A DNA stretch of 64,000 nt, taken from positions 48,256 through 112,255 of the forward strand of contig JAABTT010000002.1 of assembly GCA_011389765.1 (NCBI GenBank), given 5' to 3'. Source of the stretch: Desulfohalobiaceae bacterium S24 (GTDB taxonomy: Bacteria > Desulfobacterota > Desulfovibrionia > Desulfovibrionales > Desulfothermaceae). The notes beneath the pieces are model-generated. The model did no database searches. It saw only the letters and a program-made list of their open reading frames with translations, and was not told the DNA's origin. Of this stretch, positions 27,609-35,795 are shown in pieces (within the stretch, counting starts at the first letter, position 1; every line of letters begins with the position of its first letter). Made by a program: the position numbers and the translations under genes.

Positions 27609-28757
27609 TCAGTTTGGATGCCGGGACAAGTAGGTTTCCAGCCTGTCCAGCCCCAGGGCGATGTTTTCCATGGAATTGGCATAGGAAAAACGGAGATAGC
27701 CCTCCCCGTTTTGTCCGAAATCAATCCCGGGGGTGACCCCGAGATGGGCTTTTTCCAGGATGTCGAAAGCCAGTTTCAGGGAATCGGCATTGAATCGCCT
27801 GCAGTTGGCCAGGATGTAAAACGCCCCTCTGGGCTCGCTTTTGATGCCGAATCCCAACTGTTTGAGCCGCTCGATCATGTACTGCCGGCGCTGATCATAG
27901 GTTTTGACCATTGCGGCGACGTCCGCTTCAGCCTCTTTGAGGGCGGCTATCCCTGCCCACTGGTTCATGGCCGGGGCGCAGATGAACAGGTTCTGGGCCA
28001 TTTTCTGGATATCCCGGATAAAATGCTTCGGGGTGATCACATAACCGAGCCGCCAGCCGGTCATGGCGTAGCGTTTGGAAAATCCATTGAAAACAAAGGC
28101 CTTGTCTGTGAATTCCAGTATGGAATGCGCTTTTTCACCGTATTCCAGGCCATGGTAGATTTCGTCGGAGAGGATATAGGTTTCGAGCTCAGACAGCTGA
28201 CGCATCCTTTCTGCAGAGAGCAGAGTGCCGGTCGGGTTGGCCGGGGAATTGATCATCACCGCTCTGGTTTCGGAACTCAGGACTTTTCGGATATCCTGGA
28301 CCCGGTATTGAAAGCCGTCTTCTTCATGCACCGGCACGGGAACGGGTCTGCCCCGGGCAAAGGTGATGAAGTTGGCATAGCAGGCATAGGCCGGGTCGGA
28401 CACAATCACCGAATGCCCGGGCTCCAGGAGGACGGCCAGGCACAGGAGAATCGCCGGAGAGGTCCCAGATGTCACGAGGATTTGATCGGGGTGCAGATGC
28501 ACGCCGTAGCGCTGCCGATAGTCCTCGCAAATCGCTTCTCGGAGTTCCAGGAGGCCGAGACTGTGTGTATAGTGGGTCCGGCCGTCCTGCAGGGCCCGGA
28601 GCGCGGCTTCCTTGATGCAGGCCGGGGTATCGAAATCAGGCTCTCCGATTTCCAGATGCACGATATCATGTCCCTGGCATTCCAGTCGCTGGGCTGATTC
28701 CAGGACATCCATGGCCAGAAAGGGCTTGATGCATTGCGAGAGTTGTGATGCTTGCAT
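27609..28757 (-). CDS. Class I/II PLP-dependent aminotransferase
   Basis: Fold-type I aminotransferase of the AspC/AlaT-like subgroup, 382 residues. Visible are IGEPDFDTP (substrate loop), the cofactor region SGTSPAI, NSPANPTGT, the Asp-Tyr pair LSDEIYHGL and the Schiff-base lysine in NGFSKRYAMTGWRLG. Arg of FSYANS near the C-terminus fits carboxylate binding. Substrate cannot be assigned. It stands alone between tRNA-Ser and cysS; 27395-27608 upstream of its stop end shows no gene. Confidence 0.9.
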   Translation of the reverse strand: MQASQLSQCIKPFLAMDVLESAQRLECQGHDIVHLEIGEPDFDTPACIKEAALRALQDGRTHYTHSLGLLELREAICEDYRQRYGVHLHPDQILVTSGTSPAILLCLAVLLEPGHSVIVSDPAYACYANFITFARGRPVPVPVHEEDGFQYRVQDIRKVLSSETRAVMINSPANPTGTLLSAERMRQLSELETYILSDEIYHGLEYGEKAHSILEFTDKAFVFNGFSKRYAMTGWRLGYVITPKHFIRDIQKMAQNLFICAPAMNQWAGIAALKEAEADVAAMVKTYDQRRQYMIERLKQLGFGIKSEPRGAFYILANCRRFNADSLKLAFDILEKAHLGVTPGIDFGQNGEGYLRFSYANSMENIALGLDRLETYLSRHPN

Positions 28758-28890
28758 AGGGGCTCTCCGGAGGATTTCGGTTTTTGAATTTTAAATATTG
28801 GCTTTTCCGAGATACCCGGCAAACGGGTCAAAAAGAACGGCAGTTACAGAAGCATTGTCAAATAAGGTATACAACTCTTGAGACGCCGTA

Positions 28891-30348
28891 CTAGTCCACA
28901 TCCCAGTCCGGTCCGTTCGGGGTGTCCATCAGAGTCACCCCCAGGGCGCTCAGCTGATCGCGGATGGCGTCGGCCTGTTCAAAGTCTTTGGCTTGTCGGG
29001 CCTTTTGCCTCTCGGCTATCAGCTGTTCCACAAGCTCGATGCGGATTGTGTTACGTTCGGCCTTGGATCGGCGCAGTTCAGCGAGCATTTTGCTGGGATC
29101 GCGTAAAGGGAGGCCGAGGATTTGGGCCAGTTGATCCAATTCATGCAGAAAAGCCGTCAACAGCTGCTTCCCTTCTTTGCTTTTTCGAAGGGATTTCTGA
29201 TCGAGCAGGCGATTGATCAGGCGGTTCTGGGTGAAGAGGTGCCCTAAAGCGCCGGCGGTATTCAGATCATCCTCCAGGTTCTTTCTCCAAAGATCGGCCG
29301 AGGATTGAAATTCCGCTGTCATGTCCTGAGGGAGATTCTGGGCGTTCCATTTCTGATTCTCTAAGGCCGACTCCGCCTGCCTTCGTGTCTGCAGCAGGCG
29401 TTTGAGGCTTCGTTCGGATTCCTGGAGGTTTTCACGGCTGAAGTCCAGAGGGCTTCTGTAGTGCTTGCCCATGAGGAAGAATCTGAGCACTTCAGGCCGG
29501 TAATCCTGGAAAATATCCCTGATGGTGATGAAATTTCCCAGAGATTTAGACATCTTTTCGCTTTTGACCCGGACAAAACCGTTGTGCAGCCAGTATTTGA
29601 CAAAAGTCTTTCCACTGGCGGCTTCACTCTGGGCCCGCTCGTTTTCGTGATGCGGAAACGCCAAATCCTGCCCGCCTCCGTGGATATCCAAAGGCAGTCC
29701 CACGTACATTTCGCTCATGGCGGAACATTCAATGTGCCAGCCCGGCCGGCCTTGTCCCCAGGGACTGGACCAGGACGGTTCATCAGGCTGGGATTTTTTC
29801 CAGAGGGCGAAATCCAGGGGATCTTCTTTGGCTTCGCCGGGTTCGATTCTGGCACCGCTTTTAAGGTCTTCGATATTGCGTCCCGAAAGACTTCCATAAT
29901 CAGGAAAGGACCGGACCCTGAAATAGACGTCGCCATCCGGGGTGGCATAGGCATGCCCTGTGTTCAGGAGCTTTTGAATCAGATCCTGCATCGGCTGGAT
30001 ATGTTCAGTGGCCTTGGGTTCGATATCCGCCTGGAGGACACCGAGCAGCTCCATGTCTTCATAATAAGCTGCAATGTATTTTTCTGCCACAGCCTGGGAA
30101 CTCATGCCGGACTCTTTGGCCCGCTTGATGATTTTATCATCAATATCCGTAAAATTGCGGATAAAGGTCACCTCATATCCGGAAAAGCGAAGGAATCGGA
30201 CCAAAACGTCAAAGACAACCGCGGCCCGGGCATGGCCGATATGACAATAATCATAGGCCGTGATGCCGCAGACATACATGGAAACCTTTCCGGGCTGGTT
30301 GGGGGTGAAAATTTCCTTTTCGCCGCTCAGGGTGTTGTAAAATTTCAT
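28891..30348 (-). CDS. cysS: Cysteinyl-tRNA synthetase
   Basis: Class I synthetase charging tRNA-Cys. MKFYNTLSGEKE at 30348 is the conventional N-terminus and has GAAGG just upstream; an earlier in-frame ATG at 30360 adds four residues. Signatures: the zinc Cys in YVCGIT, HIGHARAA, HIECSAMS with the second zinc Cys, HHENERAQS and KMSKSLGNF. The C-terminal anticodon-binding region ends in GVTLMDTPNGPDWDVD. A hairpin repeat element begins two bases upstream of the first ATG, so it replaces the normal leader region. Confidence 0.96.
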   Translation of the reverse strand: MKFYNTLSGEKEIFTPNQPGKVSMYVCGITAYDYCHIGHARAAVVFDVLVRFLRFSGYEVTFIRNFTDIDDKIIKRAKESGMSSQAVAEKYIAAYYEDMELLGVLQADIEPKATEHIQPMQDLIQKLLNTGHAYATPDGDVYFRVRSFPDYGSLSGRNIEDLKSGARIEPGEAKEDPLDFALWKKSQPDEPSWSSPWGQGRPGWHIECSAMSEMYVGLPLDIHGGGQDLAFPHHENERAQSEAASGKTFVKYWLHNGFVRVKSEKMSKSLGNFITIRDIFQDYRPEVLRFFLMGKHYRSPLDFSRENLQESERSLKRLLQTRRQAESALENQKWNAQNLPQDMTAEFQSSADLWRKNLEDDLNTAGALGHLFTQNRLINRLLDQKSLRKSKEGKQLLTAFLHELDQLAQILGLPLRDPSKMLAELRRSKAERNTIRIELVEQLIAERQKARQAKDFEQADAIRDQLSALGVTLMDTPNGPDWDVD

Positions 30349-30362
30349 GGGGGCCTTCATGC

Positions 30363-30579
30363 CTTATTGGTTCATCGCTGTCATAGAAAACAAGAATATG
30401 TGTTGCTCCGATGCAGTTAAAGTCCTTGTCATAGAAATTGGAAATTGGAAATTGGAAATTTGATGAGGCGTAATAGAACACTCTGCTTTTATGCATTTTT
30501 TTCTTGCCAATTTCCAATTTCGAATTTCAAATTTCATAGTAAACCTGGACCGTTGGGTTGCTGGTGGAGCCAGCTTTGG
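30363..30579. repeat. Hairpin repeat element, copy A (between cysS and ispDF)
   Basis: A 217-bp element fills the whole gap. Left arm about 68 bases (from CTTATTGGTTCATC to GTCCTTGTC), right arm about 37 bases (ACCTGGACCGTTGGG to AGCCAGCTTTGG). The middle is a palindrome of AATTGGAAATTGGAAATT facing CCAATTTCCAATTTCG. It is about 90 percent identical by eye to copy B at 40265-40474 (inverted) and shares both arms with copy C at 62481-62683. Confidence 0.85.
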
Positions 30580-30582
30580 GGT

Positions 30583-31776
30583 TTATATCGATCCTTCCGA
30601 GGGCTCACAAATACGGCCAATCACCTGGGCCACGGCCTTGATCCCTTTTTTTTCGCCTGTGAAACCGAGACCTTCTTCTGTGGTGGCCTTGAGGTTCAAT
30701 TGGCCGGGATCGCAGGCGAGAAGGGAGAGCAGGTTCTTTTTGATCTGCTTTTTCCAGGGCGTGATTTTCGGGGTCTGGGTTATAACCGTCAGATCACAGT
30801 GATCAAGAATCAGCTGCCGTTCTCTCGCCAGGTCCAGGGTCTCCTGCAGCAGGACAGCGCTGCTGATATTTTCCAGGGCCGGATTTGTATCCGGGAAAAG
30901 ATCGCCGATATCCCCTTGGCCGAGACAGCCGAGTATGGCGTCGATGAGCGCGTGAAGCAGGACATCCCCGTCTGAATGGGCCAGGACTTCCGGACCGCTG
31001 CTGATGGGGATTCCTCCCAGCTTCATGGGCTTTCCTCTGCCGAAACGGTGGACATCGCAGCCCCAGCCGATACAGGCTCGGCCCAGGGAAGGCTCTGATG
31101 GCCGCAGGCACATCAGATCCTTGGAATGCGTTATTTTTATGTTTTCCGGATCGCCCTCCACCAACTGAACCTGGAGGCCGCAGAACTCTAAGAGGGAGGC
31201 ATCGTCAGTCACTGCTTCGGTGCGCCGGACCGGCATTCGGTGGCTGTCTGCAATGGCTCTGCGTTCAAAGCCCTGAGGCGTTTGCACGGCGTACAGCTTT
31301 TCCCTGGGCAGGGTCGTGAGCCGGGAGCCGCTGAGCTGCTTGATGGTCTCGGTCACGGGCAGTCCGGGCGCCACACCCCGGGCCCCCTGCTCCAGGGCCG
31401 TTATCACGCGCCGGATGCAGGCGGCGCTGATCAGCGGCCTGGCGGCATCGTGAATCAGGACATGGGTGCATTCCCGGGGAAGCATCTGCAGTCCCTGGAA
31501 TGAAGAGTCCCGCCGCTCGCGTCCGCCGCCGGCGATGCGGTATTCAAGGCCTAAATTGTCGGTTCGCGAGAGGGTCTGGATGGTCTCCTCCTGGAGATGG
31601 TGCTCGCCGTCGGGAAAGACAAAGATCAAACCCTTGATTTCCGGCACCCGGGAAAAGGTGCGGGCCGAGTGCCAGTACAGAGGTCGTTTACGCCAGGTCA
31701 GAAATTGTTTTTTTTCCTGGAGTTCCGCCAGACGTCTGCCTTGACCGGCTGCAAGGATGATGGTCCAGATGTTCAT
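30583..31776 (-). CDS. ispDF: Bifunctional IspD/IspF enzyme of the MEP isoprenoid pathway
   Basis: One 397-residue protein combines two non-consecutive MEP steps. Residues 1-225 are 2-C-methyl-D-erythritol 4-phosphate cytidylyltransferase (LAAGQGRRL at the nucleotide site, HDAARPL, VTDDASLLE). Residues 235-397 are 2-C-methyl-D-erythritol 2,4-cyclodiphosphate synthase (GWGCDVHRFGRGKP with zinc Asp-x-His, AHSDGDVLLHALIDAILG, ATTEEGLGFTG). Such fusions are usual in Desulfovibrionales. ATG 31776 has no clear Shine-Dalgarno. The stop codon lies three bases from hairpin copy A. Confidence 0.96.
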   Translation of the reverse strand: MNIWTIILAAGQGRRLAELQEKKQFLTWRKRPLYWHSARTFSRVPEIKGLIFVFPDGEHHLQEETIQTLSRTDNLGLEYRIAGGGRERRDSSFQGLQMLPRECTHVLIHDAARPLISAACIRRVITALEQGARGVAPGLPVTETIKQLSGSRLTTLPREKLYAVQTPQGFERRAIADSHRMPVRRTEAVTDDASLLEFCGLQVQLVEGDPENIKITHSKDLMCLRPSEPSLGRACIGWGCDVHRFGRGKPMKLGGIPISSGPEVLAHSDGDVLLHALIDAILGCLGQGDIGDLFPDTNPALENISSAVLLQETLDLARERQLILDHCDLTVITQTPKITPWKKQIKKNLLSLLACDPGQLNLKATTEEGLGFTGEKKGIKAVAQVIGRICEPSEGSI

Positions 31777-31885
31777 GGTATACTGATCCCGGGAAGTTTT
31801 TTGGGAATTGAGTCCTGAAGTCTTGAAATCTGCAGTCTTTGGTGTAAAAACTCAAGTTGGATCAGTAGAGACTGTTCAAGGTTTC

Positions 31886-31930
31886 ATTAAAAAATTCAGA
31901 AATCACAGGGCTGCCCTGTGATTTCTGAAT
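31886..31930 (-). terminator. Terminator of the RNase P RNA gene
   Basis: A perfect 17-bp stem (31894-31910 with 31914-31930) with a 3-nt loop, followed on the minus strand by TTTTTT, directly abuts the 3' end of rnpB. Confidence 0.85.
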
Positions 31931-32103
31931 GCGGAGTCGGAAATAAGCCGGATTCTGTGTGCCGACCGTCATTCCTCTAGGACCTGAATTGCTCCAGGCC
32001 TCAAGCAACCTACCCGAGGACATCGGCCGGGCCGGCCTCGAACGTCCTCCTATTTGGTCTTGCTCCGGACGGGGTTTGCCAAGCCTGCCGCGTCGCCGCG
32101 GCA

Positions 32104-32134
<31 letters not shown>

Positions 32135-32137
32135 TTA

Positions 32138-32242
32138 CCCGGCACTCACTTTACTGCCGACTTACGGCCCGTTTCCCGTGTGCAGACCTTTGATGTGCTC
32201 TTGCTGAAGGCACGATGGTTCGGTCGTAAAGTGAGTGCCGGG
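32138..32242 (-). repeat. 105-nt insertion in rnpB helix P12 with 17-bp terminal arms
   Basis: CCCGGCACTCACTTTAC (32138-32154) and its exact inverse (32226-32242) enclose 71 nt. In RNA sense it follows ACCGCC of J11/12 and precedes GGTAAGGGTGAAA, so it extends P12. Confidence 0.9.
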
Positions 32243-32329
32243 CGGTCTGTTTTCTGCGGCACTTTCCAGGGATCGCTCCCTCTGGGCGTTACCCAGCGTC
32301 CTGCCCTGCGGAGTCCGGACTTTCCTCTC

Positions 32330-32434
32330 CCCGGCACTCACTTTACTTTCGAAGCTTTATGCAGTTTTCCAATTTCCATGATGCATGTTTCTTCGGTCCA
32401 GGTCAGGATGTTCGGCAGTAAAGTGAGTGCCGGG
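32330..32434 (-). repeat. 105-nt insertion in rnpB helix P3 with the same 17-bp arms
   Basis: The same CCCGGCACTCACTTTAC (32330-32346) and inverse (32418-32434) again enclose exactly 71 nt. It lies between GGCCGTCGCT and GAGAGGAAAGTCC, the P3 position. The interiors share only a short stretch next to the 5' arm (CCGAACATC versus CCGAACCATC in RNA sense). Confidence 0.9.
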
Positions 32435-32519
32435 CAGCGACGGCCTTTCCGACTCCTCTCCGGAACGCCGGACGTTCCGGAGAAAAAAGATTACTGTTTT
32501 TTAAAATTCCAGGCAAGTA

Positions 32520-33260
32520 TCAGGCGGCATTTTCCTCGGCTTCGAAATGGTCCTTCCAGAAAATCAGCCGCTGGCAGTTGGGACAGCTCATGATTTGGGC
32601 GCCTTTCTGGAGTTCGATGAAGATCTGCGGGGGGATGCTGATGTGGCATCCGGAGCAGACGCTGTTTTCCACAGGAGCGATGATGGGATTGTTCAGACGG
32701 TGCCGGATGAATTCATACCGGCTCAGGATCGGGGCCGGAATGGCCTGGCAGGCTTTTTTTCTTTCCTCACCCAGCTGTTCCAATCGATCCCTGGCCTCCT
32801 GGGTTTTTATCTCCATTTCTTTCTTCAGATCGCTGTGTTCCTGTTCCATTTGCCCGACTTCCTTGTCCACGACCTGGAGCAGATTGTTTTTGCTTTCCAG
32901 GTCTTCCTCCAGGGCGACTTTTTCGTCCTCCCGCAGGCGGTTTGTTTTTTCCAGATTGTCCATCTCACGCATCATGGCATGGTATTCACGGCTGTTTTCG
33001 ACCATCATGAGCTTATTTTTACTCTTTTTGATCTTGGCGTTGTCTTCTTCGATCTCTTTGTACAATTTTTTCTTTTGTTGATTGAGCAGTTCGATCCTTT
33101 CCAGGAGCTCGGACTTCTGGTTACCCTGGATTTCCATTTTTTCTTCCAGTCCGGCGATTTTTTTCGGGGCTTGCTCAATCACGTCCTGCAGCTGCAGGAT
33201 CTCATCATCCACGGTCTGCAGGATGATCAGCTGTTCGATTTGTTTGATGTAAAGATTCAA
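32520..33260 (-). CDS. Coiled-coil protein with C4 zinc ribbon (DUF164/zf-RING_7 family)
   Basis: A 246-residue cytoplasmic protein. Residues 1-165 are a long, charged, heptad-rich coiled-coil hairpin (EKMEIQGNQKSELLERIELL and similar). The C-terminal 60 residues are a zinc ribbon with CSGCH near 202 and CPNC near 226, preceded by FIRHRLNNPIIAPVENS. The family is widespread and is often encoded beside NIF3-type proteins and rnpB, as here. Its role is unclear, with a nucleic-acid association suspected. It starts 13 bases after the NIF3 gene ends, so both are probably one transcript that continues towards rnpB. Confidence 0.88.
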   Translation of the reverse strand: MNLYIKQIEQLIILQTVDDEILQLQDVIEQAPKKIAGLEEKMEIQGNQKSELLERIELLNQQKKKLYKEIEEDNAKIKKSKNKLMMVENSREYHAMMREMDNLEKTNRLREDEKVALEEDLESKNNLLQVVDKEVGQMEQEHSDLKKEMEIKTQEARDRLEQLGEERKKACQAIPAPILSRYEFIRHRLNNPIIAPVENSVCSGCHISIPPQIFIELQKGAQIMSCPNCQRLIFWKDHFEAEENAA

Positions 33261-33273
33261 AACGGTTCCTCCT

Positions 33274-34284
33274 TTACGATTCAGCGTTCGTCAGAGTGTT
33301 GATTTGAAAAGGCTCCCTGCCGGGGATGAAAACAACCTGGGGATCCTCGGCAAGAGATGTTGACAGTTCTTCGGCCCACACGGCCATCATGGCCTCTTCA
33401 AGGGCAAAATGTCCCACGTCCAGGGTCAGGCCGAGATGTTCGATGTCCTGGGCTTGGTGAAATTTGAGATCTCCGGAGATGAAAATATCCGCCCCCAGGG
33501 CAAAGGCCTTTGAAGCCAGCGACATCCCCGAACCGGGACAGTAGGCGAGCTTTGCAATATGCCCAGGTGCTGCGCCACTGCCGGTGCATTGCTTTTTCCC
33601 AAGGATGGAGTACAGCTGATTTTGAAACCGGCTCCAGGACATGGCCGGGCTCAGTTCGCCGATGAGGCCGTACCCGCAGGGGCTGCTCAAGCAGGAGATT
33701 TCAGTCAGTTCTACTTGCGTATCCGGCGCAAACTGGTGGAGAAGATGTGTGACGGGCTGTTGCTGCTGTTTGGGCACCACGATTTCCAGGGCCTCGCCGG
33801 CGAAGGAAAAAACCGGCTTCTGCGGGGCATTGTTCAGAGCCTGGATAAGCGCTTCATCCGGTTTGATTCCGGTCAGGCGGAATTTGATGCGCCCCGGGGG
33901 GGCAACCGGTTCGATGGGCCGGAGGCCTTTCAGCTTGAAGGCCTTTGCCAGCCAGGCCACCGGGCCGCTGGTTCGGGTGTCGAGACTGGTATGGGCCGCG
34001 TAGAGCCAGCTGCCGCTGCTCAAGACCCGGCGCAGGATTGAGGTGTATGAATCGTTGTACCTGGGAAGTCGGGGGCTGAGGGTCAGGGGGTGATGGGTGA
34101 GGATGAAATCGGCCTTCTGCTCGATGGCTTCCTGGATGGCTGCTGGTGAGGGATCAAGAGTAACAGCGAGTTTTTGAATGGTTTTTCCGGTTCCGGCGAT
34201 TTGAATGCCGCTTTGATCCCACTCAGCGGAAAAACTGGGATCCGCTGTTTTTTCCAGTAAGGAGATGAGCCGATCGATGTGCAC
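33274..34284 (-). CDS. NIF3-family dinuclear metal protein
   Basis: The 336-residue protein belongs to the YbgI/NIF3 group (often annotated GTP cyclohydrolase 1 type 2 homologue; true activity unsettled). Metal ligands are visible as FILTHHPLTLSP near residue 63, YAAHTSLDT near 98 and DVGHFALEEAMM near 290. The usual internal insertion with the CutA-like PII fold (IKFRLTGIKPDEALIQAL) is present between the halves. Length matches the long bacterial form. The ATG at 34284 fits MHIDRLISLLEK. Confidence 0.9.
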   Translation of the reverse strand: MHIDRLISLLEKTADPSFSAEWDQSGIQIAGTGKTIQKLAVTLDPSPAAIQEAIEQKADFILTHHPLTLSPRLPRYNDSYTSILRRVLSSGSWLYAAHTSLDTRTSGPVAWLAKAFKLKGLRPIEPVAPPGRIKFRLTGIKPDEALIQALNNAPQKPVFSFAGEALEIVVPKQQQQPVTHLLHQFAPDTQVELTEISCLSSPCGYGLIGELSPAMSWSRFQNQLYSILGKKQCTGSGAAPGHIAKLAYCPGSGMSLASKAFALGADIFISGDLKFHQAQDIEHLGLTLDVGHFALEEAMMAVWAEELSTSLAEDPQVVFIPGREPFQINTLTNAES

Positions 34285-34384
34285 GAGGACCTCTTTGACT
34301 GACAGACAGCCGTTCTGTTTTTGGCATGATGCGGGATACTCTCACCCTGCTCTTTAGGCCTTTGTAAACGGCCCTGGAAAAGCG

Positions 34385-34427
34385 GCAAAAAAAAAGCGCT
34401 TCCCGGACGCGTTCAAGGAAGCACTTG
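34385..34427 (-). terminator. Terminator downstream of the CAU tRNA
   Basis: AAGTGCTTCC and GGAAGCGCTT pair on the minus strand (34418-34427 with 34394-34403, one wobble) and run into nine T residues. Confidence 0.75.
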
Positions 34428-34489
34428 TGATAATACAAAAAAGAAGGTCTGAGGAGCATACCCATACCTGAGTCATACATGTGAAATGT

Positions 34490-34565
34490 TGGTGGGCCTA
34501 CCAGGATTTGAACCTGGGACCTTCCGGTTATGAGCCGGTGGCTCTGCCAACTGAGCTATAGGCCC
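34490..34565 (-). tRNA. tRNA with CAU anticodon, tRNA-Ile2 favoured over elongator Met
   Basis: 76-nt minus-strand cloverleaf: acceptor GGGCCTA/TAGGCCC, D arm GCTCAGTTGGCAGAGC, anticodon loop CTCATAA, T arm CCAGGTTCAAATCCTGG, discriminator A and encoded CCA. C4-G69 and C5-G68 in the acceptor stem are the TilS recognition pairs known from E. coli tRNA-Ile2, which favours the lysidine-modified isoleucine tRNA. Automatic annotation would call it tRNA-Met. Confidence 0.9.
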
Positions 34566-34703
34566 CAAAAAAAGACAATCTTTATCCATAAGCCCGATTT
34601 TGTTGCTTGTCAAGAAATTTTTCAGAGGAGTTCCGGCATGGCTTTACAAAGCCCGCTTCCATGAGCTAAATTACTATTTTAAACTTCAGGGAAGGGATAC
34701 ACG

Positions 34704-35708
34704 ATGTTTGCTCGAAAGCAGGAAAAGAAAGCTGAGCAGGGACAAGCCCCCATAAATAAAGTGAAGGGATTGACCCGGTTGGGAAAGCAGATAGTGGTCG
34801 CATTATTGTTGATCATTTTGATTTGGCCATTGACTCTGCTCTTGCTCTGGGGCGGGAACAGCCTCTACGCCATGTTGGATCAGACTCAATTTCCCGAACT
34901 GAGTCCAAATATGACCGAGATGTTCAATGCTGTTTCCCCCACGGCCTCGCCTCAGGAAAAGGGTCGAGTTTTGGGCGAAGCCCTGGTCAATCGCTTGGAG
35001 CAGGAACTGGACAGCAGTTTCGGATGGACGGTGAATGACTTGTTTTTTATGCCCACGAGTTGGGTGGATAACCGGGATAATCGGCAGCGGGGGGCGATTT
35101 TTGCCACCAGGATGCTCGTGAATTTTTATTCGACCACATTTGCCAAATACGGCAGCGCCGGTACAGAAAATAAAAATCTCAAGGAAGCCAGGGAGCAGTA
35201 TTTCCCTTTCACGGCAGACAGCTGGTGGCTGCCGTCAAGCGAAAAGCAGTATGAAAAGGGCATTCAGGCCCTGGAGGCGTATTACCGGGATCTGGACAAA
35301 GGCGAGGCGGTTTTCAATGTTCGCAGCGACGATTTATACAGTCTGTTTGATTTTATCGTCGGCCGGGAATTTCTTGATCAGCCATTAGGGATGTTGGTGG
35401 AAGAAAACGAGCAACTCAATTTTTCCAAGCTGGATGATCATTGCTACTACACCCAGGGCCTTGTCCTGGTGCTAAGGGATTTTCTCCGGACCCTGGTCCA
35501 TCTCTATCCGGAGATCACGGAACGAGGCGGACAGGAAAATATTGATCTGGCCTTCAGATCTATGGACAAAATCTGCACCTTCGATCCGCTGCTTGTCCTG
35601 CGGGGGAGGCATGATTCCATGCTTGCGGATCATCGTGGAAAGATGGCCCGCTATTTGATTACGGTCCGGGAACGCCTGAATGATGTCGGCCAGTCCTTGA
35701 GGCGCTGA
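34704..35708 (+). CDS. DUF2333 family membrane-anchored protein
   Basis: A 334-residue protein with a short cytoplasmic lysine-rich N-terminus, one membrane helix (VVALLLIILIWPLTLLLLWG, residues 30-50) and a soluble, helical, probably periplasmic domain. The domain contains NDLFFMPTSWVDNRDNRQRG and WWLPSSEKQYEKGIQALE, typical of the DUF2333 family found in Proteobacteria. Function is unknown. The ATG follows GGGAAGGG at a workable distance. It lies divergent from the CAU tRNA and 87 bases ahead of trmFO. Confidence 0.8.
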   Translation: MFARKQEKKAEQGQAPINKVKGLTRLGKQIVVALLLIILIWPLTLLLLWGGNSLYAMLDQTQFPELSPNMTEMFNAVSPTASPQEKGRVLGEALVNRLEQELDSSFGWTVNDLFFMPTSWVDNRDNRQRGAIFATRMLVNFYSTTFAKYGSAGTENKNLKEAREQYFPFTADSWWLPSSEKQYEKGIQALEAYYRDLDKGEAVFNVRSDDLYSLFDFIVGREFLDQPLGMLVEENEQLNFSKLDDHCYYTQGLVLVLRDFLRTLVHLYPEITERGGQENIDLAFRSMDKICTFDPLLVLRGRHDSMLADHRGKMARYLITVRERLNDVGQSLRR

Positions 35709-35795
35709 GAGCGAATGGTGTATTGAAGATTGAAATAGGAAACCCTCTCGGAAATTTTTTGATTTTGCCCAGCAAACAGGAGCGTCCCTTCAGGT

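Noticed and set aside
32138..32434. The four GGCACTCACTTTAC-type strings as a CRISPR or direct-repeat array
   Set aside because: They alternate in orientation and pair within the RNA as helix arms, and there is no regular spacer series.
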